Notes under the pieces: generated by a model
The model's input: the letters and a program-made list of their open reading frames with translations, nothing else
What the model was told of the DNA's origin: nothing
The model's database searches: none
Made by a program: the position numbers and the translations under genes
Origin: Prevotella sp.
Lineage (GTDB): Bacteria > Bacteroidota > Bacteroidia > Bacteroidales > Bacteroidaceae
Assembly (NCBI GenBank): GCA_024695815.1
Contig: JAILHK010000036.1
Span: 1 to 48,042, forward strand
DNA: 48,042 nt
Reading direction: 5' to 3'
Part shown: positions 1 through 9,107 of the stretch, piece after piece
How the letters are laid out: the number at the start of each line of letters is the position of its first letter
How positions within the stretch are numbered: position 1 is the first letter of the stretch

Positions 1-951
1 GCATCTATGCACTGCTCTGCCAACACTGATATGGAAGGTAAGAACACAGCCATCTTCTTCGGTCTGTCTGGTACAGGTAAGACCACCCTGTCAACCGATC
101 CAAAGCGCTTGCTGATTGGAGACGACGAGCACGGATGGGACGATGAGGGCGTATTCAACCTCGAGGGTGGTTGCTATGCTAAGGTTATCAACCTGAGCAA
201 GGAGAACGAGCCCGACATCTACGGCGCTATCAAGCGTAACGCACTGCTGGAGAACGTAACCGTAGCCGAGGATGGTAAGATCGACTTCGCTGATAAGACT
301 GTTACAGAGAACACTCGTGTATCTTATCCTATCGACCACATCGAGAAGATCGCTCAGAAGGTTAACGGTAAGAGCGCAGGTCCTGACGCTAAGAACGTAA
401 TCTTCCTGAGTGCTGATGCATTCGGCGTACTGCCTCCAGTATCTATCCTGACACCTGAGCAGACCAAGTACTACTTCCTGTCTGGTTTCACAGCTAAGCT
501 GGCTGGTACAGAGCGTGGTATCACTGAGCCTACTCCTACTTTCTCTGCTTGCTTCGGTCAGGCATTCCTCGAGCTGCACCCAACAAAGTATGCTGAGGAG
601 CTGGTTAAGAAGATGGAGAAGAGCGGTGCTAAGGCTTACCTCGTTAACACTGGTTGGAACGGTACCGGCAAGCGTATCTCTATCCCCGATACACGTGGTA
701 TCATCGACGCTATCCTGGATGGCAGCATCCTGAAGGCTCCCACCAAGAAGGTTCCTTTCTTCGACTTCGAGGTTCCCACAGAGTTGCCTAACGTAAATTC
801 TGGTATCCTTGATCCTCGCGACACTTATGCTTCTGCTGCTGAGTGGGAGGAGAAGGCTAAGGATTTGGCTGCTCGCTTCATCAAGAACTTCAAGAAGTAC
901 GAGGGTAACGAGGCTGGTAAGGCTCTCGTCGCTGCAGGTCCAAAGCTCTAA
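1..951 (+). CDS. pckA: Phosphoenolpyruvate carboxykinase (ATP), C-terminal part
   Basis: ATP-dependent PEP carboxykinase interconverts oxaloacetate + ATP with PEP + CO2 + ADP. In Bacteroidales it usually works in the CO2-fixing direction of succinate-forming fermentation. The reading frame is open from base 1, so the start lies outside the window. The visible 316 residues hold the P-loop [10 protein letters not shown] near partial residue 20, the metal-binding kinase-2 motif LIGDDEHGW about 17 residues later, and [17 protein letters not shown] further on. Family members are about 535 residues, so roughly 220 N-terminal residues are missing. The gene ends just before a strong hairpin terminator. 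The highly biased codon use suggests strong expression. The ATP-type rather than GTP-type assignment rests on the P-loop sequence and is secure. Confidence 0.96.
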   Translation, partial: ASMHCSANTDMEGKNTAIFFGLSGTGKTTLSTDPKRLLIGDDEHGWDDEGVFNLEGGCYAKVINLSKENEPDIYGAIKRNALLENVTVAEDGKIDFADKTVTENTRVSYPIDHIEKIAQKVNGKSAGPDAKNVIFLSADAFGVLPPVSILTPEQTKYYFLSGFTAKLAGTERGITEPTPTFSACFGQAFLELHPTKYAEELVKKMEKSGAKAYLVNTGWNGTGKRISIPDTRGIIDAILDGSILKAPTKKVPFFDFEVPTELPNVNSGILDPRDTYASAAEWEEKAKDLAARFIKNFKKYEGNEAGKALVAAGPKL

Positions 952-1027
952 AAAAAGTGTAAAACTGCGCCTATATGGTGCCAGTTGAGGGCTAAAAATT
1001 GAAAGATTTGTTAAATCCTTCACAATA

Positions 1028-1062
1028 GAAGAGGTAAGGCTTTGCTTTACCTCTTTTTTTTG
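1028..1062 (+). terminator. Rho-independent terminator of pckA
   Basis: An inverted repeat, AGAGGTAA..TTACCTCT, is followed by eight T residues (1053-1061). It lies about 80 bases after the pckA stop. The hairpin also contains the likely -33 TTTG (1041-1044) of the next promoter, so the terminator and the downstream promoter overlap. Confidence 0.85.
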
Positions 1063-1070
1063 TATCTTTG
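1041..1070 (+). promoter_or_regulatory. Bacteroidetes-type promoter for the TPR sensor kinase
   Basis: TTTG at 1041-1044 and TATCTTTG at 1063-1070 fit the Bacteroidetes -33/-7 pattern (TTTG, about 19 bases, TAnnTTTG). The -7 box ends 30 bases before the ATG at 1101. The -33 element sits inside the preceding terminator hairpin. Confidence 0.7.
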
Positions 1071-1100
1071 CACAACCAAAAAACCTTTAAACCAATTATC

Positions 1101-3086
1101 ATGAAGAAGAGTCGCAGTTTCGTCCTGCTACTGATGAATGTTCTACGCTCTCATCAACTGTGCCTTATCGGCGCTGCTATGCTTTTATTTCTTTCAGCTT
1201 GCAATCGTCCTCTTACCCCATTTGCAAGCGAAAACATAGTTGATTCCATTTGGGCTGATTCTGCCTATCGACGGGCAAAGAAAGCCGAATTCTACTATAA
1301 CAACAATCTAAAAGACTCACTGTTCAAACAGGTCGCAGAAGACATGACCTTTGACAAGGAGCATGAACAATGGGATTGGTACTACTACTCCTGGATGCTG
1401 CTGGTCAACAAGTGTACCTTCAGCGGCGATGTCAAGCGCGCGCTGATAGAGTCAAACCTCATGCACTCTGATGCTACCTCGCGCAATAACGCCTATGGTC
1501 TGGCTCTGGCCAAATACACCATGGCGCTGGTCTATGCCTGTCAGGAGAACTATGAGGAAGCCACTATCGGCTTTGAAGAGGCACTTAGACGCTATCCAAA
1601 GGACTGTGACCCCTCGGTGCTGTTCGTCATATACTATTATTACAGCAGCACGCTGGAGGAGAAGCACGACCTGAAAAACAACGAAGAAGTGCTGTCGCTT
1701 TGGAAATCGACACTCGATAAGACATTTAAGGAAAGCGATAAATACAACGATACAAAAGCGCTGTGGCTGTATCAGTATTACAAAGCGCTCTTTGGCTTTC
1801 ATTTCTCGCAGCAAGACCTGGTAAAAGCCACCGACGACCTCGACTCCATGCAATACTACGTGGAGCACAGTGGCAACACCGTCTTTGGTGTGGCCTATCT
1901 CACCAGCTCACATTCAAAGCTGGCATTGGCATCGAAAGACTACGCCACAGCCATCGTATATAATAATAAGGAATATACAGAGAGCAAGAAACTCGGTCCC
2001 ACCATCTACATGAAAGCCGTAGAACGCCGTGCAGAAATTCTAGAGGCTATGGGCAAGTATCGCGAGGCACTCATGCTCAGGAACGAGTTTGACCGCCTGA
2101 AAGACTCGCTCAACCAAGCCGACAGTCAGCACGAACTGAACGAGATGACCAAGCGCTACGAACTGGACGAGCTCCGCTCGCAGCAAGAAAGAGAAAAGGG
2201 AGAACTCAAACAGCGACAGCTGAATTTCGTCAAGGCATTTGCAGCCATACTCCTTGTCATCCTATTTATTGTCAGCATCATCCGTCACCGTGGAAGACTT
2301 CGCCTTGCACAAGAACATCAAAAACTGACAGATGCCTATAAGCAGTTGACCATCGCCAACGAAAAAGCCGAGGAATCGTCGAAGATGAAGACGATGTTCA
2401 TCAAACAGATGTCACACGAGATCCGCACACCGCTCAACATTCTCTCTGGCTTTACACAAGTGCTGACGGCCACCGATGTTGAGCTGGACGAAGAGACACG
2501 TGCTGAGGTAAACGAACGAATCACCAAGAACACCGCACGCATCACTGAACTGGTCAACAAGATGCTGGAACTGAGTGATGCTAACAGCACATCGGTCATC
2601 GAGAAGAAAGACAACGTCACGGTGGAGCAAATCATTATCAGTGCCGTCGAGTCTGTTGGCATGTCGTCTTATAAGATGATTGACTTCAGCACAGAGATAG
2701 CCCCCGACGCCAACAGCAAGACACTGCTCACCAACTACGACCAGTCAGTAAGAGCACTGTCGCTGATTCTTGCCAATGCTCTTAAGTTCTTACAGAAACC
2801 AACGGGCGAAACCAATCGTCAGCAGATGGGTAGAATTCGCCTGAAAGCCAATCTTCAGGACAACAGCCTCATCGCATTCGCCGTTGAAGATTCCGGCATT
2901 GGCGTACCACCATCGGAGGCAGAACATATTTTTGAGGAGTTCGTTCAGTTGGATTCCTACTACGAAGGAATGGGTATTGGCCTCACCGTAGCACGAAGTA
3001 TCGCACGAAGACTGGGTGGCGACATCGTTCTCGACACCACCTTCACGGGCGGCGCAAGGTTCATTTTGACGCTACCTTTGAGTTAA
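1101..3086 (+). CDS. TPR-containing membrane sensor histidine kinase
   Basis: Predicted sensor kinase of 661 residues. It has an N-terminal signal with a lipobox-like LSAC (Cys34), a helical TPR-like periplasmic region to about residue 350, a coiled coil, one membrane segment near 376-396, a HisKA motif SHEIRTP (His about 439), an N box with NALKFL near 560, and G boxes DSGIGV and GMGIGLTVAR near 596 and 621. The ATG at 1101 is chosen because the in-frame TTG at 1068 lies inside the -7 promoter box. There is no receiver domain and no adjacent response regulator, so the partner is elsewhere and the signal unknown. Similar TPR-HisKA proteins are common in Bacteroidales. Whether the protein is lipidated or simply processed at the signal is uncertain. 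Confidence 0.88.
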   Translation: MKKSRSFVLLLMNVLRSHQLCLIGAAMLLFLSACNRPLTPFASENIVDSIWADSAYRRAKKAEFYYNNNLKDSLFKQVAEDMTFDKEHEQWDWYYYSWMLLVNKCTFSGDVKRALIESNLMHSDATSRNNAYGLALAKYTMALVYACQENYEEATIGFEEALRRYPKDCDPSVLFVIYYYYSSTLEEKHDLKNNEEVLSLWKSTLDKTFKESDKYNDTKALWLYQYYKALFGFHFSQQDLVKATDDLDSMQYYVEHSGNTVFGVAYLTSSHSKLALASKDYATAIVYNNKEYTESKKLGPTIYMKAVERRAEILEAMGKYREALMLRNEFDRLKDSLNQADSQHELNEMTKRYELDELRSQQEREKGELKQRQLNFVKAFAAILLVILFIVSIIRHRGRLRLAQEHQKLTDAYKQLTIANEKAEESSKMKTMFIKQMSHEIRTPLNILSGFTQVLTATDVELDEETRAEVNERITKNTARITELVNKMLELSDANSTSVIEKKDNVTVEQIIISAVESVGMSSYKMIDFSTEIAPDANSKTLLTNYDQSVRALSLILANALKFLQKPTGETNRQQMGRIRLKANLQDNSLIAFAVEDSGIGVPPSEAEHIFEEFVQLDSYYEGMGIGLTVARSIARRLGGDIVLDTTFTGGARFILTLPLS

Positions 3087-3187
3087 TAAGTGTCATTTTT
3101 GTACCTATAATTCTTTATTTATTTAAAATCGTGTTATAAAAATGTTAAGAAATGTGTCTTAATGATACAACCGAAAGAATTTCTTTG

Positions 3188-3195
3188 TAACTTTG
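3188..3195 (+). promoter_or_regulatory. -7 box upstream of the structured RNA
   Basis: TAACTTTG matches TAnnTTTG exactly. No clear -33 TTTG is visible at the usual distance. It would start transcription about 3200, just before the first hairpin of the RNA candidate. Confidence 0.55.
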
Positions 3196-3199
3196 CACC

Positions 3200-3366
3200 C
3201 GTAGTCGAGATGACTATACACGTTATTCATTAGGTTAGTAGTTAATAGATTTAAGGTAAAGATTATGTTATTAGATTTTCCGACGGTCTTGTAAGTTTAA
3301 CCAATTGGTGGCTTACATCCGTTGAAAGGAGCGCGGGGTGAGTGATTCATACCGCGCTCTTTTTTT
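3200..3366 (+). ncRNA. Candidate structured small RNA, about 165 nt
   Basis: This part of the 430-base gap between the kinase and the DUF6242 gene has the layout of a stand-alone RNA gene: a -7 box at 3188-3195, a 5' hairpin (TAGTC/GACTA, 3202-3216), a long two-part hairpin (CGACGG 3281-3286 with CCGTTG 3319-3324, and GTAAG 3291-3295 with CTTAC 3312-3316, capped by palindromic ACCAATTGGT), then a terminator. No ORF of note is present. One outer pair is a G-U wobble, consistent with RNA-level pairing. The family is not identified; a Bacteroidales-specific regulatory RNA or a 6S-like RNA are possibilities. Confidence 0.55.
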
Positions 3367-3367
3367 G
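3328..3367 (+). terminator. Rho-independent terminator of the small RNA
   Basis: GAGCGCGG (3329-3336) pairs with CCGCGCTC (3352-3359) over eight G/C-rich base pairs and is followed by seven to eight T residues. Confidence 0.88.
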
Positions 3368-3482
3368 TTTATTTTGAAAGAACATAGCATATAAAACCTA
3401 AAAACAACTTAAAATAGAACAAAGAATGATATTTTTTCATTAATAATAAGGTGAAAAAGTTCAATAATTGAGGAATTGTTTT

Positions 3483-3490
3483 TACCTTTG
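3483..3490 (+). promoter_or_regulatory. -7 box for the DUF6242-uppS-bamA cluster
   Basis: TACCTTTG lies 26 bases before the ATG at 3517 and matches TAnnTTTG. No convincing -33 element is seen at 19-21 bases. Because the following genes are closely packed in the same direction, this may drive a long transcript. Confidence 0.55.
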
Positions 3491-3516
3491 CACTCAAATT
3501 GTTTAAACAATAAGAA

Positions 3517-4773
3517 ATGAAAAGAGTTTTAAGGAACCTTGGCGTTCTGCTGACGGTGCCCATGATGCTAACCTCATGCTTGGGCGACGGCAACACGGAA
3601 GAAACAATCCTATACAGCGATGTGGCCATTACATCCTTCACATTGGGAACGCTGAATAGAGACACCCATACCACCTCGTCAACGACAGGCAATGATACAA
3701 TCATCAGGACCACGTTGACTGGCTCTGACTATAAAATGACCATCGACCAGCTGGGACATCAGATTTATAATCAGACGTCTCTGCCACTGGGTACAGACAT
3801 CAAACACGTTGTTTGTACCGTAGTGTCGAAGAACAGTGGATGGATCACGCTGAAATCCATGACCAGCGATTCTTTGTCATGGTACAGCTCTACAGACTCT
3901 ATCGACTTCTCTCAGCCACGCACGTTCCGCATCTTTGCTATCGACAACTCGGGCTATCGCGACTATACCGTGACACTGAACGTCAACAACACCGAAGGAC
4001 TGGACTTCGGATGGACCAAGATGAAGGACGACGCAGCCCTTGCTGGCTGGATAGCCAAGAAACTGGTTCCATTTGCAGACACCGTGAAACTGGTGGATGA
4101 TGGCGTGGTGATGAGAGCAGGCAAAGGTTATCGCATCAATGGGCAGGGCTATGTGGAGGCCTCAGACGACCTGGAGAACTGGTCGATGGCCGATGGCGTG
4201 GTCTATAACAATCCCAACCTCAAGCAACTGCTGGGTGCTAGCAGCAAAGAACTCTATGCGCTGGGCAATGACGGTCTTTTGAAAGTCTCTGCCGATGCTT
4301 ACGGAAAAGACTGGACCAACGAGACACTTGACGACAAGGCCTCGCTGTTGCCTATCAACGATATCGCCATGATCAGCTGGCCATATGCTTCGGCCAACAA
4401 CACCGACTATGTCCTGATGGTTGGCGACGCTTCGTTTGCCGACGGCCAGACATCTGTATGGCGCAAGCTGAGCTGCTACGACGCAGAAGCCGACAACAAG
4501 TGGGTATTCATGGGGCTGGACGATAGCAACCGCTACACACTGCCCGCCCAAGATCATCTGTCGCTGACCTGCTACAACGGTCATGTACTGGCCCTTGGTG
4601 ATGCCAAGACCATCTACGAGAGCCGCGACCAGGGTCTCACCTGGCGTGAGGTATCCAACTATCAGTTGCCTGCTTCCGCACAGGGCACACAGTTCAGCAT
4701 GACCACCGACTCGCAGGGACGCCTCTGGGTGATTACCAATAGCGGAGAACTGTGGAAAGGCAGTAAGAAGTAA
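3517..4773 (+). CDS. DUF6242-like lipoprotein
   Basis: Lipoprotein of 418 residues with a signal peptide ending in the lipobox LTSC (Cys21). Residues about 30-160 form a beta-rich domain. The rest, with repeated tryptophan/glycine-rich segments such as SRDQGLTW and SQGRLWV near the C-terminus, looks like a beta-propeller with an Asp-box-like turn. I recognise the general type as the DUF6242 family of Bacteroidales, of unknown function. It lies directly upstream of the outer-membrane protein, uppS and bamA genes in the same direction. That position suggests a surface or outer-membrane role, but no activity can be read from the sequence. The ATG at 3517 follows the -7 box closely and gives a clean signal peptide. 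Confidence 0.75.
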   Translation: MKRVLRNLGVLLTVPMMLTSCLGDGNTEETILYSDVAITSFTLGTLNRDTHTTSSTTGNDTIIRTTLTGSDYKMTIDQLGHQIYNQTSLPLGTDIKHVVCTVVSKNSGWITLKSMTSDSLSWYSSTDSIDFSQPRTFRIFAIDNSGYRDYTVTLNVNNTEGLDFGWTKMKDDAALAGWIAKKLVPFADTVKLVDDGVVMRAGKGYRINGQGYVEASDDLENWSMADGVVYNNPNLKQLLGASSKELYALGNDGLLKVSADAYGKDWTNETLDDKASLLPINDIAMISWPYASANNTDYVLMVGDASFADGQTSVWRKLSCYDAEADNKWVFMGLDDSNRYTLPAQDHLSLTCYNGHVLALGDAKTIYESRDQGLTWREVSNYQLPASAQGTQFSMTTDSQGRLWVITNSGELWKGSKK

Positions 4774-4798
4774 AAACAAAGGAGACGGACTTTTGACA

Positions 4799-5503
4799 AT
4801 GCGAATCCTTATCCTCACCACATGCCTGCTGCTGGGCGTCCTTGGAACAAAAGCACAGGATGAACCTGAATACCTCTTGGAGATAGGTGCCGGAACAGGT
4901 ATGCAGAGCTATGTGGGCGATTTGGATGCCAACCTGCTTAGAGGCCAGAACGCCATGGCAGGACTGGTAGCAAAATACAAGCCAACCCCTCGCACCGCAT
5001 GGGCCGCCAACCTACGCTTTGGCAAACTAGACGGCTCGTCGGCAAACGTAGAAACCACCTACCCGCTGTTGGCAGGACAGACATGGAAGTTCAACACGAA
5101 GACTGTGGACTTTGACGTCACCTTCGAATACAACTTCTGGCCCTACGGCACAGGACAGGAATACCACGGTGCACGTCCCTTTACGCCCTTCATTGCACTG
5201 GGCATGGGACTCACCTTTGCCAATGCCGACGTCACTGGCCCTGAGAACTTCAAAAAGTCATCGGCCGGTTTCCAGATGCCCTTCGGCTTAGGCATCAAGT
5301 ACAAGGTTGCCAATCGTCTGAACCTAACAGCAGAATGGCTGATGCACTTCACCGGCACCGACAAGCTCGACGGACTGGCAGACCCCTATGGCATCAAGAG
5401 CAGTGGCCTCTTTAAGAACACCGACTGCTACAGCACCTTGCAGCTGTCACTTACCTACGACCTATGGACGAAGTGTAAGACCTGCATGAATGACGACGAA
5501 TAA
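4799..5503 (+). CDS. DUF6089-like outer-membrane beta-barrel protein
   Basis: Predicted protein of 234 residues with a signal peptide cleaved after TKAQ. The mature part has alternating beta strands, opening with [17 protein letters not shown], and resembles small eight-stranded outer-membrane barrels. The start is set at the ATG at 4799, preceded by a purine-rich GGAGACGG, rather than the in-frame TTG at 4793. A DUF6089-type barrel just before uppS and bamA is a familiar arrangement in Bacteroidales, which supports the call. The C-terminus continues past the last strand with a Cys-containing tail, [10 protein letters not shown], which is unusual for a barrel end. Function unknown. Confidence 0.72.
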   Translation: MRILILTTCLLLGVLGTKAQDEPEYLLEIGAGTGMQSYVGDLDANLLRGQNAMAGLVAKYKPTPRTAWAANLRFGKLDGSSANVETTYPLLAGQTWKFNTKTVDFDVTFEYNFWPYGTGQEYHGARPFTPFIALGMGLTFANADVTGPENFKKSSAGFQMPFGLGIKYKVANRLNLTAEWLMHFTGTDKLDGLADPYGIKSSGLFKNTDCYSTLQLSLTYDLWTKCKTCMNDDE

Positions 5504-5525
5504 CAATGAAATAACGATAAGCATT

Positions 5526-6278
5526 ATGGAATATGCATTAGATATGACGCGCATCCCCCAGCACATAGCCATCATCATGGACGGCAATGGTCGTTGGGCC
5601 ATGGAACGTGGCAAGGAGCGCACCTACGGCCATCAGGCCGGAGTGGAAACCGTGCGCCGCATCACCAAGGAGTGCGTACGACTGGGCGTGAAGTTCCTCA
5701 CACTCTATACCTTCTCCACGGAAAACTGGAACCGTCCCACCGACGAGGTGGCAGCCCTGATGGGATTGGTACTGACCTCGCTCGAAGACGAGATCTTCAT
5801 GAAGAACAACGTTCGTTTCCGTGTGATAGGCGACCGCAGTCGCATCCCTGCCGAAGTCAACAAGAAACTCGACGAGACCGAACAGCATACAGCCAACAAT
5901 AGTGCCATGACCATGGTCGTAGCACTGAGCTACTCTTCAAAACTCGAGATTGCCAAAGCCACTCAGAGTATTGCCCAACAGGTCAAAGACGGTGTGCTCA
6001 AGGTCGAGGACATCAACGAGGCCACCATTGACCAGAACCTATGGACCAACTTCATGCCCGATCCCGACCTGCTGATTCGTACCGGCGGCGAGGTGCGCAT
6101 CTCAAACTATCTGTTGTGGCAGATAGCCTATTCCGAGTTGTATTTCTGCGACACCTACTGGCCCGCCTTTATGGAAGAAGACCTTCATAAGGCCATCTAT
6201 AGCTTTCAGCAGCGCCAGCGCCGTTTCGGCAAGACCGAAGCCCAGGTAGAAGAAGAGGATGTGAAGAACGAAAAGTGA
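5526..6278 (+). CDS. uppS: Isoprenyl transferase (undecaprenyl diphosphate synthase)
   Basis: Cis-prenyltransferase that extends farnesyl diphosphate with isopentenyl diphosphate to give undecaprenyl diphosphate, the lipid carrier for peptidoglycan and surface glycans. Diagnostic motifs are MDGNGRWA with the catalytic Asp19, [10 protein letters not shown], and [20 protein letters not shown] near residue 190, which binds the diphosphate. The 250-residue length from ATG 5526 is typical. An in-frame ATG at 5490 would overlap the previous gene by 14 bases and add a polar tail with no counterpart in the family, so it is less likely. The C-terminal EEEDVKNEK tail is acidic. Cytoplasmic, peripheral to the inner membrane. 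It is followed 13 bases later by bamA. Confidence 0.95.
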   Translation: MEYALDMTRIPQHIAIIMDGNGRWAMERGKERTYGHQAGVETVRRITKECVRLGVKFLTLYTFSTENWNRPTDEVAALMGLVLTSLEDEIFMKNNVRFRVIGDRSRIPAEVNKKLDETEQHTANNSAMTMVVALSYSSKLEIAKATQSIAQQVKDGVLKVEDINEATIDQNLWTNFMPDPDLLIRTGGEVRISNYLLWQIAYSELYFCDTYWPAFMEEDLHKAIYSFQQRQRRFGKTEAQVEEEDVKNEK

Positions 6279-6291
6279 ACAGAAAAAAAGG

Positions 6292-9021
6292 ATGAATAAC
6301 AAGACAATATATAATATGGTGAAGAAAGGCATGAAGAAGACAAGACTGATGCTCTGCGCAGCATTCCTTCTTCTTCAGTTACCACTATTCACTCTACAGG
6401 CACAGAACGTCATTGTCAACCCCGACATCTCTTATGCGGGAACACCACGCCAGTGCACCATCGGTGGCATCAGAACCGAAGGTGTAGAAGGCTATGAGGA
6501 CTATGTACTCATCAACTTGTCAGGTCTCTCTGTTGGTCAGCATATTGAGGTGCCTGGTGCCGAGATCACGGAAGGTGTGAAACGCTATTGGAAACATGGT
6601 CTGTTCTCGAAGGTGTCTATCACCGCCGACTCGATTGTTGACTCACGCATCTACCTCTGCATCCACCTGGCCCTTCGCCCACGCATCTCTGCTATCCACT
6701 ATACGGGTGTGAAGAAGAGCGAACGCGAAGACCTCGAGTCGAAGCTGGGCATGGCTAAGGGCATGAGTCTGACCAAGAACCTTGTTGACCGTGCAAAGAT
6801 TCTAGCCAAGAAATATTTCGACGACAAAGGCTACAAGAACGCGGAGATTGAGATTACACAACATGACGACGTAACGGGCAAGAACCAGGTTGTGCTGGAT
6901 GTGAACATCGACAAGAAGGACAAGATGAAGATTCGTCACCTCATCTTGGATGGTAACAAACAACTCTCAGACACGAAGATTAAGGGTAGCCTGTTTAAGA
7001 AAGGAGCCTTCGGCAAGATTCATGAGGCCGGCAAGCTGTCTTCTTTCCTGAAGTCAAAGAAGTTCACCCCCGAGCGCTATCAAGAGGCGAAAGAAAAGCT
7101 CATCGAACGCTACAACGAGCTGGGATTCCGCGATGCCACTATTGAGGAAGACTCTATCTGGAACAACGACGAGAAGCACCTCAACATCTACTTGAAGATT
7201 GACGAGGGACAGAAATACTATCTGCGCAACATCTCTTGGGTGGGCAACACCGTGGTAAACACCGACTATCTTGATGCCGTACTGGGCATGAAGAAGGGCG
7301 ACGTGTACAATCAGAAACTGATGGACAAGCGTTTGAAGACCGACGATGACGCCGTAGGCAACTACTACTATAACAATGGTTATGTGTTCTCGAGCGTTGA
7401 CCCAACTGAAATCAACATCGTTGAAGACTCTATCGATATTGAAGTACGCATCCACGAAGACCGTCAGGCCCACCTGAGCCACGTACGCATCTATGGTAAC
7501 GATCGCCTCTACGAAGAGGTCGTACGTCGTGAGCTGCGCACCAAACCCGGTGACCTGTTCAACAAAGAGGCCTTGACACGTTCTTACCGCGATATCGCCT
7601 CAATGGGCTACTTCGACCCTGAGGCCATCGACCCGAAGGTGGAGCCCAACTACGAAGATGGTACCGTAGATATCAACTGGAACCTGGAACAGAAGTCTAA
7701 CGACCAGTTGGAACTCTCACTGGGTTGGGGACAGACAGGTATCATCGGACGTGTAGGTATCAAGTTCAACAACTTCTCGCTGCGCAACCTCCTGGGCAAG
7801 AACAAGCTGCACCGCGGCATCCTGCCTGCAGGCGACGGCGAACAGATCGGCCTCAGCTTCCAGACCAACGGTCGCTACTATAGCTCACTGAGCGGTAACT
7901 ACTCTACAGGTTGGTTTGGCGGCAAGCGTCCTAACGCCTTTAACATTGGTGCCTACTACTCTAAGCAGAGCGACGTGTCGAGCAACTATTATAACCAGTC
8001 ATGGATGAACAGCTATATGTACTCTTCCTATGGCTACGGCATGTATAATGGTGGTTACTATAACAACTACGAGAGCTTCCTCGATGACGACAAGTACGTG
8101 AAGCTGTTCGGACTGTCTGTAGGATGGGGTAAGCGTCTGCGCTGGCCCGATGACTACTTCCAGTTCTCGGCCACCCTGGCCTATCAGCGCTACATGCTGA
8201 AGGACTGGCGTTACTTCCTTATCTCTAACGGTAACTCCAACAACCTCAACCTGTCGCTGGCACTCACACGTACTTCTACCGACAACCCCCTGTTCCCACG
8301 TCATGGTTCAGAGTTCTCGCTTAGCGTAACTCTTACCCCACCCTGGTCAGTCTTTGACGGCAAGGACTACAAGAACCTGGCACTGGCATCAACTTACGAG
8401 AAAGACCAGGAGCGCTACCAGGCCGAACAGCAGGAGAAATACCGCTGGGTGGAATATCATAAGTGGAAGTTCAAGAGTCGCACCTATACAGCCCTCACCG
8501 GTGGTCAGAAGTGCTTCGTGCTGATGACCCGCGTAGAGTTCGGTTTGCTGGGTGCCTACAACCAGGATAAGAAGTCACCCTTCGAGACCTTCTATGTGGG
8601 TGGCGACGGAATGAGCGGCTACAGCACCAGTTATGCCGAGGAGACCGTTGGTCTGCGCGGTTACGAGAATGGTTCACTGTCTTATTCAGCCAACGTAAAG
8701 GCTGGCTCTACCGGTGGCTATGGCTACTACGATGCCTACGCCTACGACCGTTTCACACTGGAGCTTCGCTATCCCTTCATGCTGGGCAATACCACCATCT
8801 ACGGTCTGACATTCCTCGAAGGAGGTAATGCCTGGGCCAACACCCGCAGTTTCAATCCCTTCGACATGAAGCGTTCGGCCGGTATTGGTGTGCGCATCTA
8901 TCTGCCAATGGTTGGTTTGATGGGTATCGACTGGGCCTACGGCTTTGACAAGGTGTATAACGGCTCTGGATGGAACAAGGGTGGCAGCCAGTTCCACTTC
9001 ATCCTTGGACAGGAGTTTTAA
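6292..9021 (+). CDS. bamA: Outer-membrane protein assembly factor BamA
   Basis: Omp85-family protein of 909 residues that inserts beta-barrel proteins into the outer membrane. After a signal peptide cleaved near LQAQ come POTRA domains to about residue 480, visible as repeated patterns such as YLRNISWVGNTVVNTDYLDA and HVRIYGNDRLYEEVVRRELR. The C-terminal barrel has the loop-6 motif LRGYE near residue 790 and ends in aromatic Phe, as a beta-signal requires. A Tyr/Asn/Gly-rich insertion lies around residues 562-600. Several in-frame ATGs exist; 6292 is the first, 6331 (MKKTRLML) would give a shorter signal. Its neighbours uppS and three Skp-like chaperones fit envelope assembly. Confidence 0.94.
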   Translation: MNNKTIYNMVKKGMKKTRLMLCAAFLLLQLPLFTLQAQNVIVNPDISYAGTPRQCTIGGIRTEGVEGYEDYVLINLSGLSVGQHIEVPGAEITEGVKRYWKHGLFSKVSITADSIVDSRIYLCIHLALRPRISAIHYTGVKKSEREDLESKLGMAKGMSLTKNLVDRAKILAKKYFDDKGYKNAEIEITQHDDVTGKNQVVLDVNIDKKDKMKIRHLILDGNKQLSDTKIKGSLFKKGAFGKIHEAGKLSSFLKSKKFTPERYQEAKEKLIERYNELGFRDATIEEDSIWNNDEKHLNIYLKIDEGQKYYLRNISWVGNTVVNTDYLDAVLGMKKGDVYNQKLMDKRLKTDDDAVGNYYYNNGYVFSSVDPTEINIVEDSIDIEVRIHEDRQAHLSHVRIYGNDRLYEEVVRRELRTKPGDLFNKEALTRSYRDIASMGYFDPEAIDPKVEPNYEDGTVDINWNLEQKSNDQLELSLGWGQTGIIGRVGIKFNNFSLRNLLGKNKLHRGILPAGDGEQIGLSFQTNGRYYSSLSGNYSTGWFGGKRPNAFNIGAYYSKQSDVSSNYYNQSWMNSYMYSSYGYGMYNGGYYNNYESFLDDDKYVKLFGLSVGWGKRLRWPDDYFQFSATLAYQRYMLKDWRYFLISNGNSNNLNLSLALTRTSTDNPLFPRHGSEFSLSVTLTPPWSVFDGKDYKNLALASTYEKDQERYQAEQQEKYRWVEYHKWKFKSRTYTALTGGQKCFVLMTRVEFGLLGAYNQDKKSPFETFYVGGDGMSGYSTSYAEETVGLRGYENGSLSYSANVKAGSTGGYGYYDAYAYDRFTLELRYPFMLGNTTIYGLTFLEGGNAWANTRSFNPFDMKRSAGIGVRIYLPMVGLMGIDWAYGFDKVYNGSGWNKGGSQFHFILGQEF

Positions 9022-9107
9022 AAATTAAGAGTTGAAAGTTGAGAGTTTACTACCTCTTATATTCAGAACAGCTCTGCATAACAATAAAAAGAAAGGAAAG
9101 GAAAGGT

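Noticed and set aside
91..1023. 310-codon minus-strand ORF opposite pckA
   Set aside because: It is a mirror reading of a highly biased, clearly coding gene and has no family pattern.
1068..1100. Upstream TTG start of the sensor kinase
   Set aside because: The TTG is part of the -7 promoter box, so it is not transcribed; the ATG at 1101 gives a normal signal peptide.
1101..3086. Complete two-component pair with a local response regulator
   Set aside because: No receiver or DNA-binding protein follows the kinase; the next gene is a lipoprotein after an RNA gene.
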